Positions 36,850 through 44,910 of a stretch of 60,708 nucleotides of DNA are shown in pieces. The stretch's first letter is position 1, and each line of letters starts with the position of its first letter. Below the pieces are notes generated by a model, which did not search any database, was not told the DNA's origin, and saw nothing but the letters and a program-made list of their open reading frames with translations. Origin of the DNA: Corynebacterium sp. (GTDB lineage Bacteria; Actinomycetota; Actinomycetes; Mycobacteriales; Mycobacteriaceae). The DNA is taken from NCBI RefSeq assembly GCF_022712195.1, contig NZ_JALAGY010000065.1, forward strand, positions 1 to 60,708. The letters are read 5' to 3'. The position numbers and the translations under genes are program-made.

Positions 36850-38067
36850 CTAGGCCTCAGACAGCTCCTGCGCGGCGCGGGCGATGGCCAGCTCCTCGTT
36901 CGTCGGGACCACGAGCACCTTCACCGCCGAGTCGTCGGAGGAGATCACACGCGGCCCTTCGACGCCCTCGTCGTTCTTGTTGCGCGCGTCGTCGATGACG
37001 ATGCCGAAGTTCTCCAGGTCAGCCATCGTGTCGCGGCGGATGCCCACGTGGTTCTCGCCGACGCCGGCGGTGAACACCACTGCGTCGAGACGGCCCAGCT
37101 GCAGCATGAACGCGCCGACGTACCGGCGGACACGGTGCACGTAGATGTCGTAGGCCTCCTGCGCGTTCTGGTCGCCCTCGTTGATGAGCTCCTGAATCAG
37201 GCGGAAGTCGTTGGCCCCGGCCAGCCCCTTCAGGCCGGAGCGCTTGTTGAACAGCGTGTCGATCTCGTCGATGGTCATCTTGCCCTCGCGGTAGAGGTGG
37301 AAGATGATGCCGGCGTCGATGTCGCCGGTACGGGTGCCCATGACCAGGCCCTCCAGCGGGGTCAGGCCCATGGTGGTGTCGATGGGCCTGCCGCCGCGGA
37401 TCGACGCCATCGACGCACCGTTGCCCAGGTGCAGGGTGATCTGGTTGAGGCTCTCGGGGTCCTTGCCCAGGATCTTCGGGACCAGGTTGGAGACGTACTG
37501 GTGGCTGGTGCCGTGGAAGCCGTAGCGGCGGATGTGGTACTGGTCGGCGACCTCACGGTTGAGGCCGTAGCGTGACGCCGCCTCCGGCAGGCTGTGGAAG
37601 AAGGCGGTGTCGAAGACGGCGACGTGCTTGACGTCGGGCAGCAGCGTCCGGGCGTTCTCGATGCCGTCGATGTTCGCCGGGTTGTGCAGGGGCGCGAGGG
37701 GCACGAGGGTGCGGATCTCGTCGACGACCTGGTCGGTGATGACGACCGGCTCGGAGAACTTGTTGCCGCCGTGGACCACGCGGTGCCCGACGGCGGAGAT
37801 GTTGAGGTCCTGCGGGCCGACGCCGAGCAGCGACATCATGCCGAAGGCCCGCTCCAGGCCGACGGAGTGGCTGAGGATCGGGCGGCGGTCCTCGATCGTC
37901 TGGTCCTCGGTGACGAGCTTGATGTGGCCGCGGCTCTCGCCGATCTGCTCGACCAGGCCGGACAGGAAGGGGCCGTCCTGCACATCGGCGTTCAGGTCGA
38001 TGACCTGGAACTTGATGGACGAGGAGCCGGAGTTCAGGACGAGGACGTAGGTGGTGCTCGAGGTCAT
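36850..38067 (-). CDS. ackA: Acetate kinase
   Basis: Interconverts acetyl phosphate and acetate with ADP/ATP. The opening [17 protein letters not shown], the GHRVVHGG loop (substrate His/Arg), [32 protein letters not shown] and [13 protein letters not shown] are all present. The 405 residues match the family. It lies 15 bp after pta in the standard corynebacterial pta-ackA operon, which is needed for acetate activation. Confidence 0.97.
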   Translation of the reverse strand: MTSSTTYVLVLNSGSSSIKFQVIDLNADVQDGPFLSGLVEQIGESRGHIKLVTEDQTIEDRRPILSHSVGLERAFGMMSLLGVGPQDLNISAVGHRVVHGGNKFSEPVVITDQVVDEIRTLVPLAPLHNPANIDGIENARTLLPDVKHVAVFDTAFFHSLPEAASRYGLNREVADQYHIRRYGFHGTSHQYVSNLVPKILGKDPESLNQITLHLGNGASMASIRGGRPIDTTMGLTPLEGLVMGTRTGDIDAGIIFHLYREGKMTIDEIDTLFNKRSGLKGLAGANDFRLIQELINEGDQNAQEAYDIYVHRVRRYVGAFMLQLGRLDAVVFTAGVGENHVGIRRDTMADLENFGIVIDDARNKNDEGVEGPRVISSDDSAVKVLVVPTNEELAIARAAQELSEA

Positions 38068-38082
38068 GTGTATGCCTTTCGG

Positions 38083-39498
38083 TTACTTTCCGGCCTGGAT
38101 GGCGGTGATGGCGACGGTGTTCACGATGTCGGGGACGGTCGCCCCACGGGACAGGTCGTTGACCGGCTTGTTCAGTCCCTGCAGGATGGGGCCGACAGCC
38201 AGGGCGTCGGCGGTGCGCTGCACGGCCTTGTAGGTGATGTTTCCGGCGTTGAGGTCGGGGAAGACGAAGACGGTGGCCTTGCCGGCCACGTCCGACCCGG
38301 GCATCTTCTTCTGGCCGACGGAGTCCACGACGGCGGCGTCGAACTGCAGCGGGCCGTCGACCCCCAGGTCGGGGGCCTTCTCGCGGGCGATGGTGACGGC
38401 CTCCGCCACGGCCTCGACGTCCTCACCGGCACCGGAGCTGCCGGTGGAGTAGGACAGCATGGCGACCTTTGCGTCGATGCCGAACTGCCGGGCGGTCTTG
38501 GCGGAGACGACGGCGATCTCGGCGAGCTGCTCAGGGGTGGGGTTGGGGTTCACCGCGCAGTCACCGAAGGCCCAGAGCACCCCGTCCATGACCATGAGGA
38601 AGATGGAGGAGACGATCGAGGCGTCCGGCGAGGTCTTGATGATCTGGAAGCTCGGCTTGATGGTGTGGGCGGTGGTGTGGGCCGCGCCGGAGACCATGCC
38701 GTCGGCCATGCCGAGGTGGATCATCATCGTGGCGTAGTAGGAGATGTCCTTCATCGTCTCCCGCGCCTCGTCGACGGTCACTCCCTTGGACTTGCGCAGC
38801 TCGGCGAACTCCTCGGCGAAGCGCTCCAGGTCGTCGCCGCTGCCGGGGTCGGTGAGGGTGGCCGAGCTCAGGTCGAGGCCGAGCTCGTGCGCCCTGGCGG
38901 CGATGCTCTTCGGGTCACCGAGGATCGTCAGGTCGCACACCCGGCGCGCCAGCAGCTGGTGGGCGGCCTCGAGGATGCGGTCGTCGTCGCCCTCGGGCAG
39001 GACGATGTGCGCCTTGGCTGCCCGTGCCTGGATGATCAGGTTGCGTTCGAAGGACTCCGGGCCGATCACCGGCGTCCCGGGCTCGGCGGAGCCCACGGAG
39101 TCCAGGGCGACGAACGGCACGGCGGTGCCCTCGGACTCCAGCGCGGACGACGTGGCCTGCGGACGGTCGAGCAGGGCGATCCCCCGCGGCTCACGTCCCG
39201 AGCGCACCAGCTGCCCGGACACCTGCTGGAGCTGCAGGTGGTCCTGCTCCCCTGCGGCGACGAGGAAGTGGGCGACTCCGGCGGCGGCGGCCAGCCGGGA
39301 GTCGAACATGGGCTCGCCGGTGCCGACGAGGACGGCCACGTCACTGGTCAGTGCGGTGTCGAGGGCTGCACCGAAGTCCGGCGCCGCAGGACGGAGGGTC
39401 TCGAAGATGTCGGTCACCTGGCCCGACAGGCCGGTGATCAGTTCGTCTCGACGTCCGGCGGCGGTGGCGATCGGGCTGAGCACTGCTCGAACGGTCAC
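38083..39498 (-). CDS. pta: Phosphate acetyltransferase
   Basis: Interconverts acetyl-CoA and acetyl phosphate. The catalytic domain occupies about residues 150-471: IVLPEGDDDRILEAAHQLLAR, DGMVSGAAHTTAHTIKPSFQI, MLSYSTGSSGAGEDVEAV and FVFPDLNAGNITYKAVQR. The preceding 150 residues (TSDVAVLVGTGEP and so on) are the remnant of a P-loop/DRTGG-type region that is shortened relative to the 700-residue enterobacterial enzyme. The GTG start has AGGAGA 5 nt upstream. The upstream 200 bp hold RamA-like boxes. Confidence 0.95.
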   Translation of the reverse strand: MTVRAVLSPIATAAGRRDELITGLSGQVTDIFETLRPAAPDFGAALDTALTSDVAVLVGTGEPMFDSRLAAAAGVAHFLVAAGEQDHLQLQQVSGQLVRSGREPRGIALLDRPQATSSALESEGTAVPFVALDSVGSAEPGTPVIGPESFERNLIIQARAAKAHIVLPEGDDDRILEAAHQLLARRVCDLTILGDPKSIAARAHELGLDLSSATLTDPGSGDDLERFAEEFAELRKSKGVTVDEARETMKDISYYATMMIHLGMADGMVSGAAHTTAHTIKPSFQIIKTSPDASIVSSIFLMVMDGVLWAFGDCAVNPNPTPEQLAEIAVVSAKTARQFGIDAKVAMLSYSTGSSGAGEDVEAVAEAVTIAREKAPDLGVDGPLQFDAAVVDSVGQKKMPGSDVAGKATVFVFPDLNAGNITYKAVQRTADALAVGPILQGLNKPVNDLSRGATVPDIVNTVAITAIQAGK

Positions 39499-39563
39499 GG
39501 GGTCTCCTTACATGGTTGACGGTCCCCGTCACGTCCGGAGCCTGGTGACCTTCCCGGAGCATG

Positions 39564-39645
39564 GGGATGTTCCTCCCCCATTGTGCCGCGTATCACCCAC
39601 CCCGACCAACGCAGTTCTGTCTCATTGGTCTCACTACCCCCATTG
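39564..39645 (-). promoter_or_regulatory. RamA-like C/G-run boxes upstream of pta-ackA
   Basis: CCCCCATTG occurs twice (39575-39583 and 39637-39645, 62 bp apart), with GGGGAT at 39564-39569. Runs of four to six C or G bounded by A/T resemble the binding motif of RamA, the acetate-metabolism activator of C. glutamicum. Pattern-based only. Confidence 0.4.
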
Positions 39646-39702
39646 CTGTGTCTTATCCCACTCACCCGGGGGTGAAACGCGCTCCCGACGGCGTACCCGG
39701 GG

Positions 39703-40689
39703 TCACCGTTGTCGCTCTGTTCCGATAACTACCTGTTCACTGGAGCGGGAGGACGCTGCGGAGGTGCGGCCCACCGTGTCCCCTGTGTCCCCTGTGCCCG
39801 CCGTGTCCGTTGCACGGGCCGCGCGCCGCAGCCGCAGCCCGTGGACCACGGCGACCAGGCACAGGGCGACCACGACAACGGTCAGCAGTCCGCCGGCCCA
39901 GCCGAGGGAGACGCTCACCCGCGCCCCGTTGAGTCCCACCAGCACGGCGCCGACGACGACCCCGAGGACGTCGGGGGCGACCACCGTCACGATCCAGGCG
40001 GCGACGGGCGCCGCGATGAGCCCGCCGATCAGCAGGCCGACCACGGGCTGCCACGACTCGTGCACCCGTTCCAGGCCGACGATGAAGCCGGCGGACGCCG
40101 CCACGGCGACGAGGAACTCCGCGGTGTTGACGGTGCCGATGATCTTGCGGGGTTCGCTGCGCCCCACGCTCATCAGCGTCGAGGTGGTGACCGGCCCCCA
40201 TCCTCCGCCGCCGGAAGCGTCGAGGAACCCGCCGCCCAGCCCGAGGGCGACCAGTCCCAGCCGGGACCTGCGGTTCCTCGACGCCGCCGGCGCCGGGGCA
40301 CCGTCCGCGGCGGAGGTCCTCTTCCACGGGACCAGGATGCTGCGGGCCAGCACGTAGGCGCCGAGCAGCAGGAGCAGTGTCGACACCACGGGCTCGGCCG
40401 ATTCCGAGGACAATCCGGCGAGCACGGTCGCCCCGAGGAACGCGCCGACCGCCCCGGGCACCCCGAGGAACACCACGGTGGGCCAGTGGACGTTGTTGAG
40501 CCGCCAGTGGGCGATTCCGGAGAAGAGTGTCGTGCCGACCTCGGCGAAGTGCACGGCGGCGCTGGCCTGGGCCGGGGCGGTGCCGGACAGGATCAGCATC
40601 GTGGTGGCGGTGACACCGAAGGCCATGCCGAGGGCGCCGTCGACGAGCTGCGCCATCAGGCCGGCGAGGGCGAACAGCAGCAGTTTCAT
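39703..40689 (-). CDS. cysZ: TSUP-family sulfate/sulfite permease CysZ
   Basis: A 328-residue TauE/SafE-type carrier with about eight membrane segments. The paired family motifs GLMAQLVDGALGMAFGVT (N-half) and GLGGGFLDASGGGGWGPVTTSTLM (C-half) are clear. In C. glutamicum the equivalent last gene of the cys operon imports sulfate. A Ser/Thr-rich C-terminal tail follows the last helix. The start overlaps the cysY stop (ATGA). Direction of transport is inferred from operon context. Confidence 0.9.
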   Translation of the reverse strand: MKLLLFALAGLMAQLVDGALGMAFGVTATTMLILSGTAPAQASAAVHFAEVGTTLFSGIAHWRLNNVHWPTVVFLGVPGAVGAFLGATVLAGLSSESAEPVVSTLLLLLGAYVLARSILVPWKRTSAADGAPAPAASRNRRSRLGLVALGLGGGFLDASGGGGWGPVTTSTLMSVGRSEPRKIIGTVNTAEFLVAVAASAGFIVGLERVHESWQPVVGLLIGGLIAAPVAAWIVTVVAPDVLGVVVGAVLVGLNGARVSVSLGWAGGLLTVVVVALCLVAVVHGLRLRRAARATDTAGTGDTGDTVGRTSAASSRSSEQVVIGTERQR

Positions 40690-41441
40690 CGGGTGGTTCC
40701 TCCGTTCCCGCCTGGGGTGTGCGGTCGGTGTGCGGCGGGTCGTGCGGTGAGTCGTGCGGCGACCAGTGGTGCGACCGCGGTGCCCAGGGGTGCGCCCGCC
40801 GTGACCGCCGCGGCGACCGGTGACCCGGCCAGGGCGCGGACCGCGGTGTCCCAGAGCGTGCCGGGACTGATGAACAGCGGTTCCACGGCGACCCGCCCGG
40901 CGCCCTGCCGGACGACGTCACGGACGTGCGCGACCAGGGCGTCCCTGCCGGTTCCTGGACCGCCGGTGGCGGTCAGGGCTCGGGCGGGGACGCCGAGGCG
41001 CCGCCCCACGTCCCCGGCCAGTTCCGCGACGCGCTCGTTGGCGCCGGGCACACTGGACCCCACCGAGTAGAGGACGAGATGGTCCGCACCCGGCGCGACA
41101 CGGGACGCCAGCACTCCGGCGAGGTCGTCGCCGGTGCCGATTCCGTCCGCCCGGTGGAGCACCACGCCGGTCTCCTCGGTGGCCGCGGCGAGCGCGTCGG
41201 GGACGTCGGTGGTCATGTGGAAGGCCGTGGTGAACAGCAGCGGCACGACGACCGCCTCGGTGTGCCCCTCCGCGGCGAGCAGGCGCGCCACGGTGGTCGG
41301 GGTCAGCGGCGAGAAGTCGAGGTAGGCGGCCCTGGTCTCGTGCCCGGTCAGTCCGGCGACGGCGCGGGCGATGTCCACCACCGTCCGGTCCGCCTCCGGG
41401 TGCCGGGACCCGTGTGCGAGGCACACCACGGGCGGGTTCAT
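40686..41441 (-). CDS. cysY: Sirohydrochlorin chelatase (CbiX-like), CysY
   Basis: Inserts iron into sirohydrochlorin to make siroheme for sulfite reductase. Two CbiX-type repeats are visible: VVCLAHGSRHPEADRTV near the start with VVVPLLFTTAFHMTTDVP (metal-binding His), and VLYSVGSSVPGANERV with VAVEPLFISPGTLWDT. The 251-residue length fits the two-repeat form. The tail is Ala/Pro/Arg-rich. It overlaps cysN by one base and cysZ by four. Confidence 0.9.
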   Translation of the reverse strand: MNPPVVCLAHGSRHPEADRTVVDIARAVAGLTGHETRAAYLDFSPLTPTTVARLLAAEGHTEAVVVPLLFTTAFHMTTDVPDALAAATEETGVVLHRADGIGTGDDLAGVLASRVAPGADHLVLYSVGSSVPGANERVAELAGDVGRRLGVPARALTATGGPGTGRDALVAHVRDVVRQGAGRVAVEPLFISPGTLWDTAVRALAGSPVAAAVTAGAPLGTAVAPLVAARLTARPAAHRPHTPGGNGGTTR

Positions 41442-42817
41442 CAGAGGCCGGGGGCCCCGGGGGACTCAGCGGCCCCGGTCTCCTCCGAGACCAGACCGGC
41501 GGTGAGCGTGTCACCGGTGCCCGGGTTGATCAGCAGGAAGGACCCGACACGGCCGCCACGGCGGTAGGCCTCGAAAGGCAGCGGCTCGGCGACGGTCACC
41601 CGCACCTCGGCGATGTCGTTGAGCGCCAGTTCAGTGCCCAGGTCGCCGTCCTCCCCGGTCTCGTCCTCGTCGAGGATGTGGACGCGGCTGAGGATCTCGT
41701 CGACCCGTGCGCGCACCGTGGCGGACCCGTAGCGCAGCAGCACGTTGCCCCGAAGCTTCACCGGGGTCTCGGCGAGCTGGAAGACCAGTGCGGTGACCTG
41801 GTTGGACGGCTCGGGCAGTGGGTCGCCCTCGACCTCGGTGGCGATGAGGTCGCCGCGGGAGATGTCGATGTCGTCGGTGAGCCGCAGGGTGACGGACTCG
41901 CCACGTTCGGCGCGGTCCTGCTCCCCGGCGGGGCCGTCGATGCCGGCGACGGTGGTCGTCCGGCCGCCACGCCCGCCGACGGTGACCGGGTCACCGACGC
42001 TGACCGACCCGGAGGTCAGCCGTCCCGCGTAGCCGCGGTAGCCGGTGGCGTGGTCACGGATGACGACCTGCACCGGGAACCGCAGACCGCGGGTCTTGCC
42101 GGCGTTCACGCGGGCCGGTCGGGCGTTCTCCAGGATGTCCAGCACGGTCGGGCCGCCGTACCAGGGGGTGTTCTCCGACGGGGAGACGACGTTGTCCCCG
42201 AGCAGCGCGGAGGTCGGCACGACGTCGATCTTGGGCAGCTTCAGGTCCTCGGCGAGACTGCGCACCTCGGCGGTGATGGAGCGGAACACGCCCTCGTCGA
42301 AGTCGACGGCGTCGATCTTGTTCACGGCGACGACGACGTGCGAGGTCTTCATCATCGCGGCGACGGTGAGGTGACGGCGGGTCTGCTCGATGACGCCGTT
42401 GCGGGCGTCGATGAGGACGATGACCAGGTCGGACGTCGACAGGCCGGTCACGGTGTTCCGCGTGTACTGCACGTGGCCCGGGCAGTCGGCGAGGATGAAG
42501 GACCGCTTGTCGGTGGCGAAGTACCGGTAGGCGACGTCGATGGTGATGCCCTGCTCGCGCTCGGCGCGCAGTCCGTCGACCAGCAGCGACAGGTCCGGGT
42601 TCTCCAGGCCCTTGGCCGCGGAGACGCGCTGGACCGCCTCGTACTGGTCGGCGAGGATGGACTTGGTGTCGTGCAGCAGGCGTCCGACGAACGTGGACTT
42701 GCCGTCGTCGACGGAACCCGCGGTGCACAGCCGCAGGGTGGGCAGGACCGCGCCGCTGTCGGCGCTGTTGTTGCTCGGCAAGGACGTCTCCGTGGAGTTG
42801 ACGGTGGCGGCGGTCAT
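41441..42817 (-). CDS. cysN: Sulfate adenylyltransferase subunit 1 (GTPase) CysN
   Basis: GTPase subunit of ATP sulfurylase. G-motifs are SVDDGKST (G1), DCPGH (G3) and NKID (G4), followed by EF-Tu-like beta-barrel domains; EREQGITIDVAYRYF is the effector loop. There is no APS kinase fusion at the C-terminus, so the 458 residues are CysN alone. The ATG at 42817 overlaps the cysD stop by one base (TGATG). The open frame above it is unrelated sequence inside cysD. Confidence 0.96.
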   Translation of the reverse strand: MTAATVNSTETSLPSNNSADSGAVLPTLRLCTAGSVDDGKSTFVGRLLHDTKSILADQYEAVQRVSAAKGLENPDLSLLVDGLRAEREQGITIDVAYRYFATDKRSFILADCPGHVQYTRNTVTGLSTSDLVIVLIDARNGVIEQTRRHLTVAAMMKTSHVVVAVNKIDAVDFDEGVFRSITAEVRSLAEDLKLPKIDVVPTSALLGDNVVSPSENTPWYGGPTVLDILENARPARVNAGKTRGLRFPVQVVIRDHATGYRGYAGRLTSGSVSVGDPVTVGGRGGRTTTVAGIDGPAGEQDRAERGESVTLRLTDDIDISRGDLIATEVEGDPLPEPSNQVTALVFQLAETPVKLRGNVLLRYGSATVRARVDEILSRVHILDEDETGEDGDLGTELALNDIAEVRVTVAEPLPFEAYRRGGRVGSFLLINPGTGDTLTAGLVSEETGAAESPGAPGL

Positions 42818-43734
42818 CAGAAGTAGCCTTCCTTCTTGCGGTCCTCCATGGAGGACTCGGAGAGTTTGTCGTCGGCACGGGTGGCGCCGCGTTCGGTGGT
42901 GGTGGACAGGCGGATCTCGTCGATGACCTCGTCGATGGTGGCCGCGTCCGACAGCACTGCACCGGTGCAGGACATGTCGCCGACGGTGCGGTAGCGCACG
43001 GTCCGGGTCTCCACGACCTCGTCCTCGGTCGGCCCACCCCACTCGCCCGCAGTCAGCCACATGCCGCCGCGGTTGAAGACCTCACGGTCGTGCGAGTAGT
43101 AGATCCCGGGGATCTCCACGTCACGTGCCCGCAGGTAGTCCCAGATGTCCGCCTCGGTCCAGTTGGAGATCGGGAACACCCGGATGTTCTCGCCCGCCTG
43201 GTGGCGGCCGTTGTACAGGCCCCACAGCTCCGGGCGCTGACGGCGCGGGTTCCAGCCGCCGAAGGAGTCACGCACAGAGAAGACGCGCTCCTTGGCGCGG
43301 GCCTTCTCCTCGTCCCGACGGGCACCGCCGAGGACGGCGTCGTACCCTCGCTGCTGGATCGTCTCCACCAGCGGCACGGTCTGCAGCGGGTTACGGGTGC
43401 CGTCCGGACGCTCCTGGACCGCACCGGAGTCGATCCAGTCCTGCACGTGCGCCACGTGCAGGGTGATGCGGGGGTCCTCGGCGACACGGTCGCGGAACTC
43501 GATGACCTCCGGGAAGTTGTGGCCGGTGTCGACGTGCACCAGCTCGAAGGGGACGGCGGCGGGGGCGAAGGCCCGCTTGGCCAGTTCCAGGACGACGACC
43601 GAGTCCTTCCCGCCGGAGAACAGCAGGGCGGGGCGCTCGAACTGGCCGGCGACCTCACGGAGGATCTCGATGGCCTCCGCCTCGAGGCTGGCCAGGTGGG
43701 GGCTGAGTGTGGGGAGTTCTGTCGCAGTAGTCAC
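42817..43734 (-). CDS. cysD: Sulfate adenylyltransferase subunit 2 CysD
   Basis: Catalytic subunit of ATP sulfurylase, forming adenosine 5'-phosphosulfate. The PP-loop LLFSGGKDSVVVLELAKRAF, VDTGHNFPEVIEFRD and GGARRDEEKARAKERVFSVRD are diagnostic, and the C-terminal RKKEGYF is the usual ending. The protein is 305 residues from a GTG that overlaps the cysH stop (GTGA). Upstream open frame belongs to cysH DNA. Confidence 0.96.
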   Translation of the reverse strand: MTTATELPTLSPHLASLEAEAIEILREVAGQFERPALLFSGGKDSVVVLELAKRAFAPAAVPFELVHVDTGHNFPEVIEFRDRVAEDPRITLHVAHVQDWIDSGAVQERPDGTRNPLQTVPLVETIQQRGYDAVLGGARRDEEKARAKERVFSVRDSFGGWNPRRQRPELWGLYNGRHQAGENIRVFPISNWTEADIWDYLRARDVEIPGIYYSHDREVFNRGGMWLTAGEWGGPTEDEVVETRTVRYRTVGDMSCTGAVLSDAATIDEVIDEIRLSTTTERGATRADDKLSESSMEDRKKEGYF

Positions 43735-44594
43735 AGGTGGAGTCCGCATTCTGTCTTGGAGGAGTTGGCCCAGCGGCCGGAACGGGGGTCGTCGCCGGGA
43801 GCCACCGGCAGGGTGCAGGTCGCGCACCCGATGGACGGGTAGCCCTGCCTGGTCAGCGGGTGGATGATCAGGTCGTGGTCTCGGATGTAGTCCTCGACGT
43901 CCTGGTCGGTCCACGCGGCGAGGGGGTTGATCTTCAGCCGGCCGGTGCGGTCGACGTCGAGGATCGGGGTGTCCTTGCGCAGCTCGCTGTCGACCCGCTT
44001 CACGCCCGAGATCCACGCCTCGTAGGGGTCGAGCATCCTGGCGAGGGGCTCGACCTTGCGCATCCGGCAGCAGGCCGTGGGGTTGCGCCTGTACAGGTCG
44101 CGGCCGTAGACCTCGTTCTGCCTGGCCACCGGGTAGGCCGGTTCGACGGTGCGCAGCGGGAGGGTGTAGCGCTCGTCGACCTCGCGGGCCACGTCCAGGG
44201 TCTCGTCGAAGTGGTAGCCGGTGTCGAGGAAGACCATCTCGGCGTCGTGGACGCGGCCTTCGGTCAGTTCCACCAGGACGGTGTCCTGCATGGACATCGT
44301 CACCGCGACGGTGCCGGTGACGTGCTCGTTGACCCAGTCGAGGATCTCCTCCGCTCCGGCGCCCTCCAGTGTGTGGTTCCACTTCTCGACGAGTGCGCGG
44401 TGGGCCGCGGTCTGCTCCTCGCTGAGCGGTGTCGTGGTGGTGGGGACGCCGGGGGGACTGACCTCGGGGTCGGTGAGGCCTGTGGCGTCTGTGGCATCTC
44501 CGGCGTCGCGGTTTCCCGGCGCACCGTCCGTCCCGGACGCACCGATCAGGCCGGTGAGCGCCGCGAAGCCGACGTCTGGTCCTGTGTTCGTCAT
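43731..44594 (-). CDS. cysH: Adenylylsulfate (APS) reductase CysH
   Basis: Reduces activated sulfate to sulfite. The iron-sulfur-cluster cysteines of the APS-type enzyme are present as Cys175-Cys176 and Cys257/Cys260, and the catalytic Cys283 lies in the C-terminal KTECGLHL. LDTGYHFDETLDV is the nucleotide-side motif. The protein is 287 residues, with a low-complexity 55-residue N-terminus. It is first of a five-gene run with cysDNYZ. It has its own promoter with two McbR-like operators because an ABC cassette separates it from cysIX. Confidence 0.95.
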   Translation of the reverse strand: MTNTGPDVGFAALTGLIGASGTDGAPGNRDAGDATDATGLTDPEVSPPGVPTTTTPLSEEQTAAHRALVEKWNHTLEGAGAEEILDWVNEHVTGTVAVTMSMQDTVLVELTEGRVHDAEMVFLDTGYHFDETLDVAREVDERYTLPLRTVEPAYPVARQNEVYGRDLYRRNPTACCRMRKVEPLARMLDPYEAWISGVKRVDSELRKDTPILDVDRTGRLKINPLAAWTDQDVEDYIRDHDLIIHPLTRQGYPSIGCATCTLPVAPGDDPRSGRWANSSKTECGLHL

Positions 44595-44662
44595 TGCAGC
44601 TCTTCTTCAGTCGGGGATTGCGGTGTCAGGCTGTCGTCCTGTCGTGTCCGACCGGCGCCCAA

Positions 44663-44678
44663 CAGACCGGTCGGTCTG
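44663..44678 (-). promoter_or_regulatory. McbR-like operator downstream of the cysH promoter
   Basis: CAGAC-N6-GTCTG, a perfect 5-bp inverted repeat matching the C. glutamicum McbR motif TAGAC-N6-GTCTA except at the outermost base of each arm. It begins about 14 nt after the cysH -10 box, a repressing position. Confidence 0.75.
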
Positions 44679-44692
44679 CGTTATGAGACACC

Positions 44693-44721
44693 AGACTAGA
44701 GCAGAGTCCTCCCCTGAGCAA
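44693..44721 (-). promoter_or_regulatory. cysH promoter
   Basis: TTGCTC (44716-44721) and TAGTCT (44693-44698) on the minus strand with a 17-nt spacer, about 100 bp before the cysH ATG. The -10 hexamer is identical to that of the cysI promoter. Confidence 0.6.
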
Positions 44722-44784
44722 CCAGTATTTCGTGTATGGACACAAGTCCCATTTGTGTCTGCTGGTAGTGGACCATGTATCCCC

Positions 44785-44800
44785 TAGACCGAGGGGTCTG
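44785..44800 (-). promoter_or_regulatory. Second McbR-like operator upstream of cysH
   Basis: TAGAC-N6-GTCTG, one mismatch to the McbR motif, about 65 bp upstream of the cysH -35. It may assist repression through cooperative binding. Confidence 0.7.
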
Positions 44801-44910
44801 TACGGAACCTCCGGAGCCACCCCGCACCGTCACGTCCCGGGGTTCTGTTCACCCTGAAAGTCCCCGCGGCAGGCCCCCACACACACGGACCTGTCCCGTG
44901 CGTGCGCGCG

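Larger units (their letters stand above)
44595..44910 (-). other. 316-bp interval before cysH
   Basis: Non-coding control region between the end of the ABC exporter and cysH. It contains one promoter and two McbR-like palindromes (listed separately), and a GA-rich ribosome binding site before cysH. No reading frame looks genuine. Confidence 0.7.
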
